The translations under genes and the position numbers were made by a program. 64,000 nt of DNA from positions 1-64,000 of the forward strand of contig NZ_VLLR01000002.1 of the NCBI RefSeq assembly GCF_007570935.1, written 5' to 3'. Shown here in pieces: positions 39,862-48,429 of this stretch. The DNA comes from Lactobacillus sp. LL6. GTDB taxonomy: Bacteria > Bacillota > Bacilli > Lactobacillales > Lactobacillaceae. Numbering within the stretch: position 1 is the stretch's first letter; every line of letters starts with the position of its first letter. Under the pieces are notes generated by a model. It was not told the DNA's origin. It saw only the letters and a program-made list of their open reading frames with translations, and made no database searches.

Positions 39862-40207
39862 TTTTAATCACCTTGCTTAAAGTTACTCGATCATAAGCCG
39901 TAGGATTGCGATAAGGATCAGTGTCAACTCGAATGATTTTATAAATTTGTTTGCCAATTTTAGCATTTTGTATTTCGTCCCAATCGCTCTGCGGTCTATG
40001 TCGAACAATATAAATTTCAGTACCTGCTTGGTTATTACCAGCTAATTCAATCAAGTTTTGTAAGCTTAGTTGCCACGGACCTCCACGAGCTTTAAACTTT
40101 GATACAAAAGTTAGAAAGCTGACACCATTTTCATCTTCTTCGGACATCCCTTGATACCCAAAATCAATGACCATGTTCAATCTATCAGCGTTTTGCAGTT
40201 GTACCAT
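39854..40207 (-). CDS. Head-tail adaptor/head closure protein (SPP1 gp16-like)
   Basis: A 117-aa beta-barrel-type protein (FLTFVSKFKARGGPW; IYIVRHRPQSDW; QIYKIIRVDTDPYRN), third in the connector gene series. It closes the portal-adaptor channel after DNA packaging in related phages. Confidence 0.75.
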   Translation of the reverse strand: MVQLQNADRLNMVIDFGYQGMSEEDENGVSFLTFVSKFKARGGPWQLSLQNLIELAGNNQAGTEIYIVRHRPQSDWDEIQNAKIGKQIYKIIRVDTDPYRNPTAYDRVTLSKVIKNG

Positions 40208-40529
40208 CGTCTTCTACCTCACTTAAGTCATAAGAGCCACGTAATTGACCAATTATTTGCTTAGCAGTTGTACTTGATACTGCACTAGTTGGATGATTGA
40301 ACCAATTGGCAGCAATTGCATTACATGCTAGCTTATATAAATCTTTGATTTCATCTTTTTTATAGAAATCTGAATTTTCTTGACCAATTGCTCCTTGAAC
40401 ATAAAACTCAGCTGCAACTAATGCATCTGTCATTCTTTTCAAAGTAGCATCATCAAGCAAGCTATCATCATCAAGATAGCCACATGCTCTTTTCAAACCA
40501 TCATCAATTGATAAATAAGTTGCTGACAT
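40185..40529 (-). CDS. Head-tail connector (gp6-like)
   Basis: A 114-aa helical protein of the HK97 gp6/SPP1 gp15 adaptor group (LSIDDGLKRACGYLDDDSLLDD; LYKLACNAIAANWFNHPT). It sits under the portal ring. It directly follows the capsid gene and overlaps the closure gene. Confidence 0.8.
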   Translation of the reverse strand: MSATYLSIDDGLKRACGYLDDDSLLDDATLKRMTDALVAAEFYVQGAIGQENSDFYKKDEIKDLYKLACNAIAANWFNHPTSAVSSTTAKQIIGQLRGSYDLSEVEDDGTTAKR

Positions 40530-40547
40530 ATTAAATCAGCTCCTTAA

Positions 40548-41843
40548 TTACTTATTTTGTTCATTTGCTTGAACACTTACACTTTGAAATAAAGCTGGCT
40601 GACTTTCTACTTTATCAAATGAACCAGATACAATAGCTTCACTATCCCAAATCTTAGTATCAAAGCGGTTGATAGCTCTAATTGCAGTTTGATTGCGAGT
40701 AAAGGCATTACCAGCAATATTTGAAGTAAGCAAATTAAGTTGCTGGCGATCAAACAAGTGAATAAATTCCTTGAAGTTACCAAAGTAAAATGGATGACTT
40801 TGATACTTACCGGCTGATGTTTGATTATCAGGAAGCCACATATCTTCAACAACTCTAACATTGAAGTATTGCATACCATCCATATTAAATTGTGTTTGAT
40901 TAGTACGTGGATCAACCGTCATTGCACGTGAACCATCTGACATTCGAACTTTTGCCAAAGTCAAGAAACCTGACTTATTTGTAAGTAAGGTTGCTCCGCC
41001 CCAAAGAGCCATATTCAATTGACCCATAGCATCAATAATGTCATCAAGCTTAGTAATAGTTGCCTTCTTTTGAGAATTTGGAAGTAAATTAACAATTTTA
41101 TTGTTATAAGTAACTACGTTCTTGCGTGCAATATGAGTATTTAGCCAAGCATTGATGTTAGCAGTTGAATCATTAATCAAGTCGTTAGGTGCATAGAAAA
41201 TATCACCATAATCATGAATTTGATAACTAATTTGACTTACTGTTGGATTGTCACCCGTCTTAATTTCTTGGTCTTGCCAATCATAAGTAGCACTCTGAGT
41301 AGAATCATCTTTAATATCATCCAATTGATCCATTGGCTTAATATCTGAAAATTTTTCAATATTACGAGTACCGCGGTCAGTGCCAACATTTTCAACAGTT
41401 ACTAAATCACGCAAATCATCATATTGACGCATTAAAGTATTGATTTGAGTTTGTTGATCATCAGGAATAGTTAAACCTGCTTTAGTATTATCGTCACGGG
41501 ATGATGTAGCCATATTTTCCATGTACTTAGCTGGATTACGCAACATATCCTTAAAAGAATTAGCAAGCTTATCAGCATTATCTTTTGGTGATTGTCCAAC
41601 CGGTTGAGGTTTAGCATTCTCTGCAGCATTCAATGCTTCTCGAGCATCTTCATAATTTTGTTTTGCTAAATCACGAGCCGCTACTGCCTTCTTATATGAT
41701 TCCGCAATATTTTTAATTTCATCTAATGAAACTGAATCAGGGTCAGCCTTATACTTTTCATTTAAAGCAATCTTTTTTTCTAAAAGATCTTGGACTTTGC
41801 TACCTGCTTCAATCCATTCATCATGTAATTGATTAGGATCCAT
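40548..41843 (-). CDS. Major capsid protein, HK97 fold
   Basis: A 431-aa protein. The N-terminal ~100 residues are a charged coiled coil (scaffold-like delta domain) expected to be removed by the adjacent protease. The remainder has HK97-type capsid features (YDWQDQEIKTGDNP; ITKLDDIIDAMGQLN; NMDGMQYFNVRVVEDMWLPD). AAGGAGGA ribosome site. It follows the ClpP-type protease gene. Confidence 0.85.
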   Translation of the reverse strand: MDPNQLHDEWIEAGSKVQDLLEKKIALNEKYKADPDSVSLDEIKNIAESYKKAVAARDLAKQNYEDAREALNAAENAKPQPVGQSPKDNADKLANSFKDMLRNPAKYMENMATSSRDDNTKAGLTIPDDQQTQINTLMRQYDDLRDLVTVENVGTDRGTRNIEKFSDIKPMDQLDDIKDDSTQSATYDWQDQEIKTGDNPTVSQISYQIHDYGDIFYAPNDLINDSTANINAWLNTHIARKNVVTYNNKIVNLLPNSQKKATITKLDDIIDAMGQLNMALWGGATLLTNKSGFLTLAKVRMSDGSRAMTVDPRTNQTQFNMDGMQYFNVRVVEDMWLPDNQTSAGKYQSHPFYFGNFKEFIHLFDRQQLNLLTSNIAGNAFTRNQTAIRAINRFDTKIWDSEAIVSGSFDKVESQPALFQSVSVQANEQNK

Positions 41844-41852
41844 AGTTCCTCC

Positions 41853-42560
41853 TTAATTCCATAACAAAAGAGACAAGTTATTTTTATCTTGCCCCTCTTT
41901 ACTATTATCTTTTTTGTTTTGTGTGGGTTTATTGTCATCACCGGACATTTTGCTCTTAGCAATCAGATTTTTAACTTTATTAATCATGCTTGGACTGATT
42001 GATAAAGAACCATCGGCATTTGTCATTGCCAGTTCATTTTCAAACATGATTTCATCAGCAAAGCCATTTTCAACTGCTTCTTTTGCATTCATCCAAGTAG
42101 TCTTACACATCATTTGATAAATTTCTTGTGCAGACTTACCTGTCTTTTTAGCATATAAATCAACAAATGCTGAATCCATTGAATCTAAGCTATGCAATGC
42201 ACTAGCCATATCGTCAGAGTTACCTGCAGAAGCTGTTGAAGCTCTATGAATCATCATTTGTGCAGCTGGTGATATTGCTACATGATCTGCAGCTAGTGCA
42301 ATCCAACTTGCACTTGAACAAGCTTGACCAACAATATTTGCTGTGATTTTTCCAGAATAATTTTTTAAAGCTGTGTAAATTTCACTACCCGAATCAACAT
42401 ACCCTCCAGGTGAGTTTATTTCTAAAGTCACATCTTGTCCACCAGCTTCTGCTAGTGCATCATTGACGGATTTTGGAGAACACCCCTCATAACCAAAAAA
42501 ATCATAAACGTCTTGATAGTCAGTTGGAATAATTTCCCCTTTAATTGGAATTGTTACCAT
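41853..42560 (-). CDS. Prohead protease, ClpP family
   Basis: A 235-aa serine protease. The ClpP-like core has TLEINSPGGYVDSG, the nucleophile region GQACSSASWIALAADH and the histidine motif AAQMMIHRAS. It trims the capsid delta domain during head assembly. The start MVTIPIKG lies behind AAGGAGGTG, and the gene overlaps the end of the portal gene by 20 bases. Confidence 0.85.
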   Translation of the reverse strand: MVTIPIKGEIIPTDYQDVYDFFGYEGCSPKSVNDALAEAGGQDVTLEINSPGGYVDSGSEIYTALKNYSGKITANIVGQACSSASWIALAADHVAISPAAQMMIHRASTASAGNSDDMASALHSLDSMDSAFVDLYAKKTGKSAQEIYQMMCKTTWMNAKEAVENGFADEIMFENELAMTNADGSLSISPSMINKVKNLIAKSKMSGDDNKPTQNKKDNSKEGQDKNNLSLLLWN

Positions 42561-43701
42561 TCTCTTCACCTCCTTCCATTGGAATTATTGGTGAACTGAT
42601 TTCAGGATCAGGTAAATCATCTGGTAAGAAGTCCATTCGTTGTAGAACATATCTTGCTTGATTTTTAGCCAGAACCCCTGAACTAGTTAAATTATTAACT
42701 GCAGTAGCATATTCATCACCCATTGCATCAACAACTGAGCGCATATCATAAGTCACACTGCAGTTAAGCTTAGAATTCAATTCACTAACAATTGGTTTTA
42801 CATATCTATGCAATGCTTTAGCATATTGACCACTAATTTGAGTCACGTTTGATTGTTGATCACCTTGACCATTTAAATAACTATCAGGTATCCCATAAAC
42901 TTTAGCAATTTGTTTACCTGTCCAATCAGCTTGTGACAACAATTTAGCAACATCACCTTTAACTTCAAGGGGCTGATAAGTTTCAAGGTCATCAAGAACA
43001 ACCGGACCACCTCTAGAATTACTAACTTGCTTCATAAATTGACGTGATCTAGCTGACTTTTTCTTCCAATCAAGCAAACCACCCCCTGTAATCGACAGAA
43101 TTCCAGGTGCTTCAACTGACTTATTTAAAGCATTTAAAGTCAATTTATTACTTGATTGCTTAATATTTAGTTCACTAGTTAAAGCTTCGAGTGGTGAAAC
43201 ACCAGTCATTCCACCATTTTTAGACATTAATCGCAAGTGAATCATGTCTGCTTGAGAAACACCTTGTTTATAAGGAATATCAGGTTCATCAAAGTTTAAA
43301 TTATAAACTAACCCAGACCCATCATTTAAAAGCTGAGCTTCAACTTGAGATGGTCTTAAATACTCCCAGCGTAAATCAACTCCGTTAATGTTTCGCCAGC
43401 GATAAGCATATGCATTCCCATCTAGTAGCAATTGAGCAAACATAGCTTGCCAAAAAGAAAAGCCGTTACTAGTTGTTGAAGGATCATCAATCAGTGACTG
43501 CAAACGACTTCTACTTGCTTTATAGCTAACAAGTGCTAAATCTCCAGATAGCTGAGCAATTAAAGAAAAAATATCAGAATTTTTAAGTGCTTCACTTGCT
43601 GAAACATATTCTTTGCTATCAGAATTCAAAAAATTAATGATAGTTTCATCATCACTTAACCCTATTCCTTGCTTAGAGGAACTTAAATTAAAAATCGGCA
43701 T
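42541..43701 (-). CDS. Portal protein
   Basis: A 386-aa HK97-type portal (phage_portal family): NLSSSKQGIGL at the start, DGNAYAYRWRNINGVD, SPLEALTSELNIKQSSNK, and YGIPDSYLNGQGDQQSNVTQ. It forms the dodecameric DNA channel and docks terminase. Good ribosome site GGAGGTG. Confidence 0.9.
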   Translation of the reverse strand: MPIFNLSSSKQGIGLSDDETIINFLNSDSKEYVSASEALKNSDIFSLIAQLSGDLALVSYKASRSRLQSLIDDPSTTSNGFSFWQAMFAQLLLDGNAYAYRWRNINGVDLRWEYLRPSQVEAQLLNDGSGLVYNLNFDEPDIPYKQGVSQADMIHLRLMSKNGGMTGVSPLEALTSELNIKQSSNKLTLNALNKSVEAPGILSITGGGLLDWKKKSARSRQFMKQVSNSRGGPVVLDDLETYQPLEVKGDVAKLLSQADWTGKQIAKVYGIPDSYLNGQGDQQSNVTQISGQYAKALHRYVKPIVSELNSKLNCSVTYDMRSVVDAMGDEYATAVNNLTSSGVLAKNQARYVLQRMDFLPDDLPDPEISSPIIPMEGGEENGNNSN

Positions 43702-43703
43702 TA

Positions 43704-43892
43704 TTATTCACCTCCCTTACCCTGCGGGATAAGCTCAATAAGTAATGCCGATATAATAAATGAAATTCCTAATCCAATAAAACCTGCAATAAAATTCCAG
43801 TTAAATAATCCAATAACCACAAATAGCATCCCTAAAAAGTAAAAAATCACATCTAGAAAATGCCATATTTGTTTAAAAAATTGAATCATCAT
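43704..43892 (-). CDS. Small membrane protein between terminase and portal
   Basis: About 62 aa with two hydrophobic helices (IFYFLGMLFVVIGLFNW; IAGFIGLGISFIISALLI). Such a short membrane protein between terL and portal is frequent in Lactobacillus phages; function unknown. It overlaps the terminase end. Confidence 0.65.
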   Translation of the reverse strand: MMIQFFKQIWHFLDVIFYFLGMLFVVIGLFNWNFIAGFIGLGISFIISALLIELIPQGKGGE

Positions 43893-45783
43893 CACTATCA
43901 CCTCCTAAAAGTCCTGAATCAGGATTATTAAACCAATCTAGCACTTGTTGCTGTGTCATACGCTCAACTTCCGTAGATTTATCATTAATCAAACCATATT
44001 CTTCAAAGTGATCCATTCCCCGATAAAAAGCATCAATTAAAGCATCAACTACATCAATTTTTAGAGTAGCTTTATTTTTATCAACCTGAATCCCAATTTT
44101 ATCTTCTTTGATAACTGCATTAAGCAGAGCTTTTTCCATCACTAAATCATCTTGACGTGTGATTTTACCAGTAGTAAATGCTTCTTGCATAAACTTAGTA
44201 GGATTACCAAGCTCGCTTGTCTTTTGTGCTACATCTTGAATAAGCCAATTCGTGTTAGTGTTTAGACTTTCAGTAATATTTTTCACTTGATAAGAACCAA
44301 AACGGTCATAGCCAAAGAATATTACTTTCAAATTATGTTTTTGAACATAATCTAAAATCCATTTATAAACCTGCTCAGGATTAATAATACCTTGAGGATG
44401 TGCCGTAATTGTGCAATATCCTTTCTTTTCAAGCTCACGATAAGGTAGACCATCCTGGTTTTCTTTAGCTTCAATTGAACCAGCTTGTTGCCATGGAATA
44501 AAGCTGTGCTGTCTAATATGCCAACGTGGGGCACCACTATCAGCATCCCTATAGGGGAAAACAAAACCAACTGCAGTGTTATCACTAAACATTGAATAGT
44601 CAAAACCTAAGTAGCATTCTCTGCCATCAATATTGAAATCCGGGTCAACTGCATCTTCAACATCTTTTAAGTTTAAGTAACTTGCAGTTGATTGCTTAAG
44701 CCACAAATTTAAATTCTTATTTTGAAATTTATGAAGTGTATTATTCAGTAACGCTTGATCACGCTGCTTAATCAAATTATCAGTTCTACGTTCTTGCTCT
44801 TCTTCTGATAATCCAATTAAAGGATTAGATTTTCCCCAAGTTTCAGGCTTGTAAGTTTCGTCCAAACTATCTTGTGCCCAAACTAAACATAAAGAATTAT
44901 CTCCTTCACGGCTATAATCTTGTTCCATGATTCTTTGCATTGTAATTTGTTCTTGATGAAAAGGACTAGTTGGATCTGGATATGCTGAAGAAATTTTAAT
45001 AAATTGATGATATGGAACTACTTGCCCTTGTCCATCAGTAATATCAGACATTCTATCATAAGTATCAAGTGCTCCAGTTTCATCATAAATTGCTAAAACG
45101 TTGTGAGTTGAATCATACTTATCAGCTTCATAAGAAATTTTCCAAATTTTATTGTTGGTAACTTTTTCAATAACTTGATTAGCTTGTAAGTCCAAACCTG
45201 TTTCTTTGGCCAAAGTCTTAAAAGGTTCAATTTTAATTACTGCTTCCATCATCTTCTTAACATAACCAAAAAGCTTAGTTGATTGGTCACTGGTATTAGC
45301 AGTAATCAAGAAGTCTTTATTTGTATAAGAAAGCGTATCAAGTAGAACTGCCTTGCACATTTGAATACCCGCAATCTGTGTTTTTCCTTGGCCACGTCCT
45401 ACTGATATGTGATTATCAGTAAATCTACGTTCACCTTTTAAATCTTTCCAACCATTAATCATAGCTAAAGTAAATTTTTGCCAAAGCATGAGCGGCAATG
45501 GCTTATGTAAATCAACGTCTGGAACTATTGCAGCAAACTTAAAAGTACCTCTAACTTCTTTTAAGTCATAGCAATAAGGAAAATCTGCATCCCCCTGACG
45601 TTGTAAATCACGTAAATGACGAAAACAAGCAAGTTTCATCATGTAACCTGCCATAATTTTTTTATCTAAAACTTGAAAACAATATTCAGTTCCATCATCA
45701 GTATACTTTTTTCTGATTTCACTAAAATCTGTGTCCTTATACGCTCCATCAACATCATGAGTCTGTGTTAAGTCAATCTTCAT
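43873..45783 (-). CDS. terL: Terminase large subunit
   Basis: A 636-aa packaging motor. The ATPase domain has Walker A VGRGQGKTQIAG (near residue 125) and Walker B LAIYDETGAL. The C-terminal nuclease domain has YLGFDYSMFSDNTAVGF and VDALIDAFYR. Terminase_1 family, used by cos phages with HK97-type heads. Follows the small subunit and a small membrane protein. Confidence 0.9.
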   Translation of the reverse strand: MKIDLTQTHDVDGAYKDTDFSEIRKKYTDDGTEYCFQVLDKKIMAGYMMKLACFRHLRDLQRQGDADFPYCYDLKEVRGTFKFAAIVPDVDLHKPLPLMLWQKFTLAMINGWKDLKGERRFTDNHISVGRGQGKTQIAGIQMCKAVLLDTLSYTNKDFLITANTSDQSTKLFGYVKKMMEAVIKIEPFKTLAKETGLDLQANQVIEKVTNNKIWKISYEADKYDSTHNVLAIYDETGALDTYDRMSDITDGQGQVVPYHQFIKISSAYPDPTSPFHQEQITMQRIMEQDYSREGDNSLCLVWAQDSLDETYKPETWGKSNPLIGLSEEEQERRTDNLIKQRDQALLNNTLHKFQNKNLNLWLKQSTASYLNLKDVEDAVDPDFNIDGRECYLGFDYSMFSDNTAVGFVFPYRDADSGAPRWHIRQHSFIPWQQAGSIEAKENQDGLPYRELEKKGYCTITAHPQGIINPEQVYKWILDYVQKHNLKVIFFGYDRFGSYQVKNITESLNTNTNWLIQDVAQKTSELGNPTKFMQEAFTTGKITRQDDLVMEKALLNAVIKEDKIGIQVDKNKATLKIDVVDALIDAFYRGMDHFEEYGLINDKSTEVERMTQQQVLDWFNNPDSGLLGGDSDDDSIF

Positions 45784-45853
45784 TATTGCCCACCCTTCAT
45801 AATCAGTTCTAATACTAAAAGTAGCAAAACTATTGCCAAAATCTGCTGAAACA

Positions 45854-46036
45854 TTATTGATAAAACAACTTAAAAGCTAAATAAATTATGCCAATATTAA
45901 TGGTTCTATTTACCACACCTGCAAAGAAAGAGCTGATTCTACTCAATGATTTATAGCCATTCAAGCCATACCTATAATTAGCAATTGAGATTAAATAAAG
46001 TAAAACAAAAAGTAAGCTTCCTAAAAAATGTAGCAT
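45854..46036 (-). CDS. Small membrane protein between terminase subunits
   Basis: A 60-aa protein with two hydrophobic segments (LLFVLLYLISIANY; NIGIIYLAFKLF). GGGAG ribosome site. Function unknown. Confidence 0.6.
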   Translation of the reverse strand: MLHFLGSLLFVLLYLISIANYRYGLNGYKSLSRISSFFAGVVNRTINIGIIYLAFKLFYQ

Positions 46037-46037
46037 T

Positions 46038-46496
46038 TTATTCTCCCATAAACTTCTTCATTGCTTCTTTCAAAGAAGTTCCCTTCTTTTCTTCATCAGG
46101 CGACTTGTAAGACATCATCTCAGACCGTGCTTTTGGACTTAATCCTAACTCACGACCAATAGCATTCATCTTTGATAGTGAATCAGACATCATTTGATAA
46201 GCCGGGTTCTTACGATAACCAGCAAAATCTTTAGATACAATTGTCCCATCAACAGGAGAAATTGTAGTTTTAAAGATTTTTTGCTGAATACCATTTTCTT
46301 GAAGGTCATCGTAAGCAATTCGGTAGATGTCATAAGTTGAACAGTACTGCTGAACTAAATACTCATCTGCACGCAAAATTTTAGAGTTTTTATTGAGATA
46401 ATTTGCTAGCTTTGGATACAAATATTTGCCGTAAGTTCCAAGCCATTTCGGAGCTTGAGTAGGTACTTTCGGCGTTGATAAATCAACTTTTATCAA
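46038..46496 (-). CDS. terS: Terminase small subunit, P27 family
   Basis: A 152-aa P27-type small terminase (APKWLGTYGKYLYPKLANYL; RADEYLVQQYCSTYDIYR; SKMNAIGRELGLSPKAR). It recognises the packaging site and guides TerL. The start is a TTG behind a G-rich ribosome site. Confidence 0.85.
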   Translation of the reverse strand: MIKVDLSTPKVPTQAPKWLGTYGKYLYPKLANYLNKNSKILRADEYLVQQYCSTYDIYRIAYDDLQENGIQQKIFKTTISPVDGTIVSKDFAGYRKNPAYQMMSDSLSKMNAIGRELGLSPKARSEMMSYKSPDEEKKGTSLKEAMKKFMGE

Positions 46497-46499
46497 CTT

Positions 46500-46610
46500 T
46501 TACCCCCCCTATCAAAAAAGTTCAGAAATATGTCTTTCACACAAGATGATGCCAACTGGTGGGCTCCCTGCCAGCGAAAACATAGGGCGGGGGCTTTTTT
46601 AACATCAATT
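46500..46610. other. Candidate cos region
   Basis: The gap between the HNH gene and terS has GC-rich tracts unusual in this AT-rich phage: a C7 run at 46503-46509, GGGCTCCCTGCCAGCG at 46561-46576 and AGGGCGGGGGC at 46584-46594. Phages with HNH and P27-type terminase place their cos site here. No cut position can be read from the sequence. Confidence 0.4.
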
Positions 46611-46626
46611 GCGCATAAATTTAACT

Positions 46627-47193
46627 TTAAAAAATAAAATTCTTCTCACCGCTTTTATTTGCGTTCTCACGAGTTTGCTTTTTTAGGTTTGCCGTAAGCT
46701 TAGCAATTAATTTTATATCGCTTAGAGCCGGATTATCTGTAGCTTCATGGTGCAAACCTGTTCCATAGTATTGCTCTTCCCAGCGAGTTTTCCAATAGTG
46801 ACAATCTCTACAACAAGTCACTAAGTTTTTACCATCCCTCATATGCTCTGGAAACTTTTCAACTGGCAAAATATGATCAACCACATTGCCTTCATTCTGT
46901 AGTCCCATAGCCTTACAATACTGACATAAGTAGTAGTCACGTTTAAGGATTACTTCACGCATAGTACGCCATTCTTTAGTGTGATAAAAACGATTTTGCT
47001 CAGTTTTAATTGGATTGCGCTTGCGGATGACTTGATTATAATATTTTGTCTTCTTTGGATTCTTTTTATTAAAGACTTGCTGACGCTTCTTTTCATATTC
47101 AACTTCATATTTTGTATGAACACTGCAGTAATGCTTTGGGACATAAGCAGGCTTTTTGCAATCATGATAACGGCATTGTCTAATTCTGGGCAT
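46627..47193 (-). CDS. HNH endonuclease of the packaging module
   Basis: A 188-aa protein; start MPRIRQC behind GGAGGG. The HNH motif lies in the middle: YLCQYCKAMG, NVVDHILPVEKF, MRDGKNLVTCCRDCH, with additional Cys pairs near the N-terminus (CRYHDCKKPAY; HYCSVH). HNH proteins adjacent to terS assist cos cleavage in this phage type. Confidence 0.9.
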   Translation of the reverse strand: MPRIRQCRYHDCKKPAYVPKHYCSVHTKYEVEYEKKRQQVFNKKNPKKTKYYNQVIRKRNPIKTEQNRFYHTKEWRTMREVILKRDYYLCQYCKAMGLQNEGNVVDHILPVEKFPEHMRDGKNLVTCCRDCHYWKTRWEEQYYGTGLHHEATDNPALSDIKLIAKLTANLKKQTRENANKSGEKNFIF

Positions 47194-47258
47194 CGTACAT
47201 CCCTCCAACTAATAGTTATTCAAACAAAAATAAATTTATTATTTTTTCTTTTTATTCA

Positions 47259-47314
47259 TTGACACGTGTTTAAGCACGTGTTATTATAATATATGTAAGG
47301 CGTATTATAATACG
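47259..47314 (+). promoter_or_regulatory. hicAB promoter with two palindromic operators
   Basis: TTGACA (47259-47264), 17-bp spacer, TATTAT. The spacer lies inside the palindrome ACACGTG-6-CACGTGT (47262-47281). A second palindrome CGTATTATAATACG is at 47301-47314. This fits autorepression by the HicB antitoxin or the HicAB complex. Confidence 0.7.
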
Positions 47315-47335
47315 TGTTGCTAGAAAGGATAGCCA

Positions 47336-47518
47336 ATGGATTCAAGAGTTATTATTAAGAGACTTAAACATGAAGGTTGGTTCGTTGCCCGTGTAACTGG
47401 TGACCACTATCAGTTTAAGCATCCCACCAAGAAAGGAATTGTAACAGTTACTCATCCGAGAAAAGATATTCCTAAAGGAACTCTTAATAGTATTTATAAG
47501 CAAGCGGGTTGGAAATAA
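47336..47518 (+). CDS. hicA: HicA-type mRNA interferase toxin
   Basis: A 60-aa double-stranded-RNA-binding-fold toxin: VIIKRLKHEGWFVARVTGDHYQFKHP with the catalytic-type histidine, followed by VTVTHPRKDIPKGTL. It cleaves mRNA when free of HicB. AAAGGA ribosome site; the antitoxin gene follows by 64 bases. Confidence 0.9.
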   Translation: MDSRVIIKRLKHEGWFVARVTGDHYQFKHPTKKGIVTVTHPRKDIPKGTLNSIYKQAGWK

Positions 47519-47582
47519 CCCGTTTGTTTTAGTACTTTGAATTAATGACTATCACTTTATAAATGATTTTGGAGGCTAACCT

Positions 47583-47981
47583 ATGGTACTTTATTTTGCA
47601 AAATTTCATAAGAATAAAAACAATCAATATGAAGTTTCTTTCCCCGACTTGGAACCCAATGCTGCAACATACGGTGATACCCTTGAAGAAGCATTGCAAA
47701 GTGCACACGATTCTTTAACTGGTTATCTATTAACTCAAGAAGACTTTGATGAAGAAGTTCCTGAACCCACCGATAACCCAGATAAGTTTAATATTGTAGC
47801 ACCAGACTTTTTAGTTCCTGTACAAGTTGACTTAAAACTTGAACGAGAAAAGGAACAAAATAAATTTGTTAAAAAGACTTTAACTATACCTGCTTTTGTA
47901 AATACATTAGCAAAAGAAGCTAATATTAACTTTTCAGCAACTCTTACAGATGCATTGAAAGAAAAGCTAAATCTACAATAA
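47583..47981 (+). CDS. hicB: HicB-type antitoxin
   Basis: A 132-aa protein: N-terminal partially degraded RNase H-like HicB fold (YEVSFPDLEPNAATYGDTLEEAL) and a C-terminal ribbon-helix-helix-like DNA-binding tail (KTLTIPAFVNTLAKEANINF). It neutralises HicA and represses the operon through the upstream palindromes. GGAGG ribosome site. The pair is on the strand opposite the surrounding phage genes. Confidence 0.9.
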   Translation: MVLYFAKFHKNKNNQYEVSFPDLEPNAATYGDTLEEALQSAHDSLTGYLLTQEDFDEEVPEPTDNPDKFNIVAPDFLVPVQVDLKLEREKEQNKFVKKTLTIPAFVNTLAKEANINFSATLTDALKEKLNLQ

Positions 47982-48003
47982 ACATTTAAATAATTTTACT
48001 CAT

Positions 48004-48036
48004 AAGGGATGCATATCAAAGTGCATTCCTTTTTGA
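48004..48036 (+). terminator. Terminator of hicAB
   Basis: Stem AAGGGATGCA (48004-48013) with TGCATTCCTT (48022-48031), one G-U pair, followed by T-run. Located 23 bases after the hicB stop. Confidence 0.8.
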
Positions 48037-48039
48037 TAG

Positions 48040-48068
48040 TAAAAAAGCAGCGACATCACACGCTGCTC
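48040..48068 (-). terminator. Terminator of the tRNA-like transcript
   Basis: On the minus strand AGCAGCG pairs with CGCTGCT (48046-48052 with 48061-48067), followed by T6. It ends leftward transcription coming from the tRNA-like RNA region. Confidence 0.8.
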
Positions 48069-48135
48069 CATAAGTTAAACAAGTATTTTATTATCTATAA
48101 TCCTTATAAGATAACGTGCCTACTAAGTAGGCTAA

Positions 48136-48202
48136 GAGAACTGCTGGACTTGAACCAGCATTATCGCAATGTTTGATGTGTTACCTGTTACACTAAGCTC
48201 TC
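48136..48202 (-). ncRNA. Defective tRNA-like RNA in a structured noncoding region
   Basis: The minus strand reads as a tRNA with a 7-bp acceptor stem (GAGAGCT/AGTTCTC), TA at positions 8-9, a 4-bp D stem with GG in the loop, and a canonical T arm (GCTGG-TTCAAGT-CCAGC). Between the D stem and T arm only 18 bases remain instead of about 22, and no 5-bp anticodon stem with U33 can be drawn. It therefore looks like a tRNA mimic or decayed tRNA. GCCTAC/GTAGGC follows as a small hairpin. The surrounding 47982-48429 gap has no ORF. Confidence 0.65.
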
Positions 48203-48329
48203 ATTAATGATAAGTAATAGTGAAATACTATTGCTTATCACCTATATCACATAAAGAAAAAAACTAGGTTTTAGTACCATTGGTATTAACCATCAGCATG
48301 AACTTGATCTCTCATTCATCAAATCCACA

Positions 48330-48420
48330 ATAACATAATACACTGATAGCTCCCTCATCAGTTAATCAACATTCAATCAATAATTAATCACAATTCAATC
48401 ATCAATTAATCAGTCAAGAG
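48330..48420 (-). promoter_or_regulatory. 22-bp iterons and possible ArpU-controlled late promoter
   Basis: Units beginning TTAATCA occur at 48362, 48384 and 48406 (22-bp step; two full and one partial). They lie just downstream of the ArpU-type gene and upstream, on the minus strand, of a TATTAT -10-like element. They are plausible binding sites for the late regulator; binding is inferred. Confidence 0.45.
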
Positions 48421-48429
48421 CAAAAATAA

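Noticed and set aside
48136-48202. A normal functional tRNA gene
   Set aside because: The segment between D and T arms is about four bases too short and no proper anticodon stem-loop forms.
47982-48429. GOLLD or ROOL giant RNA
   Set aside because: These are longer than the available gap, and I cannot recognise their conserved parts.
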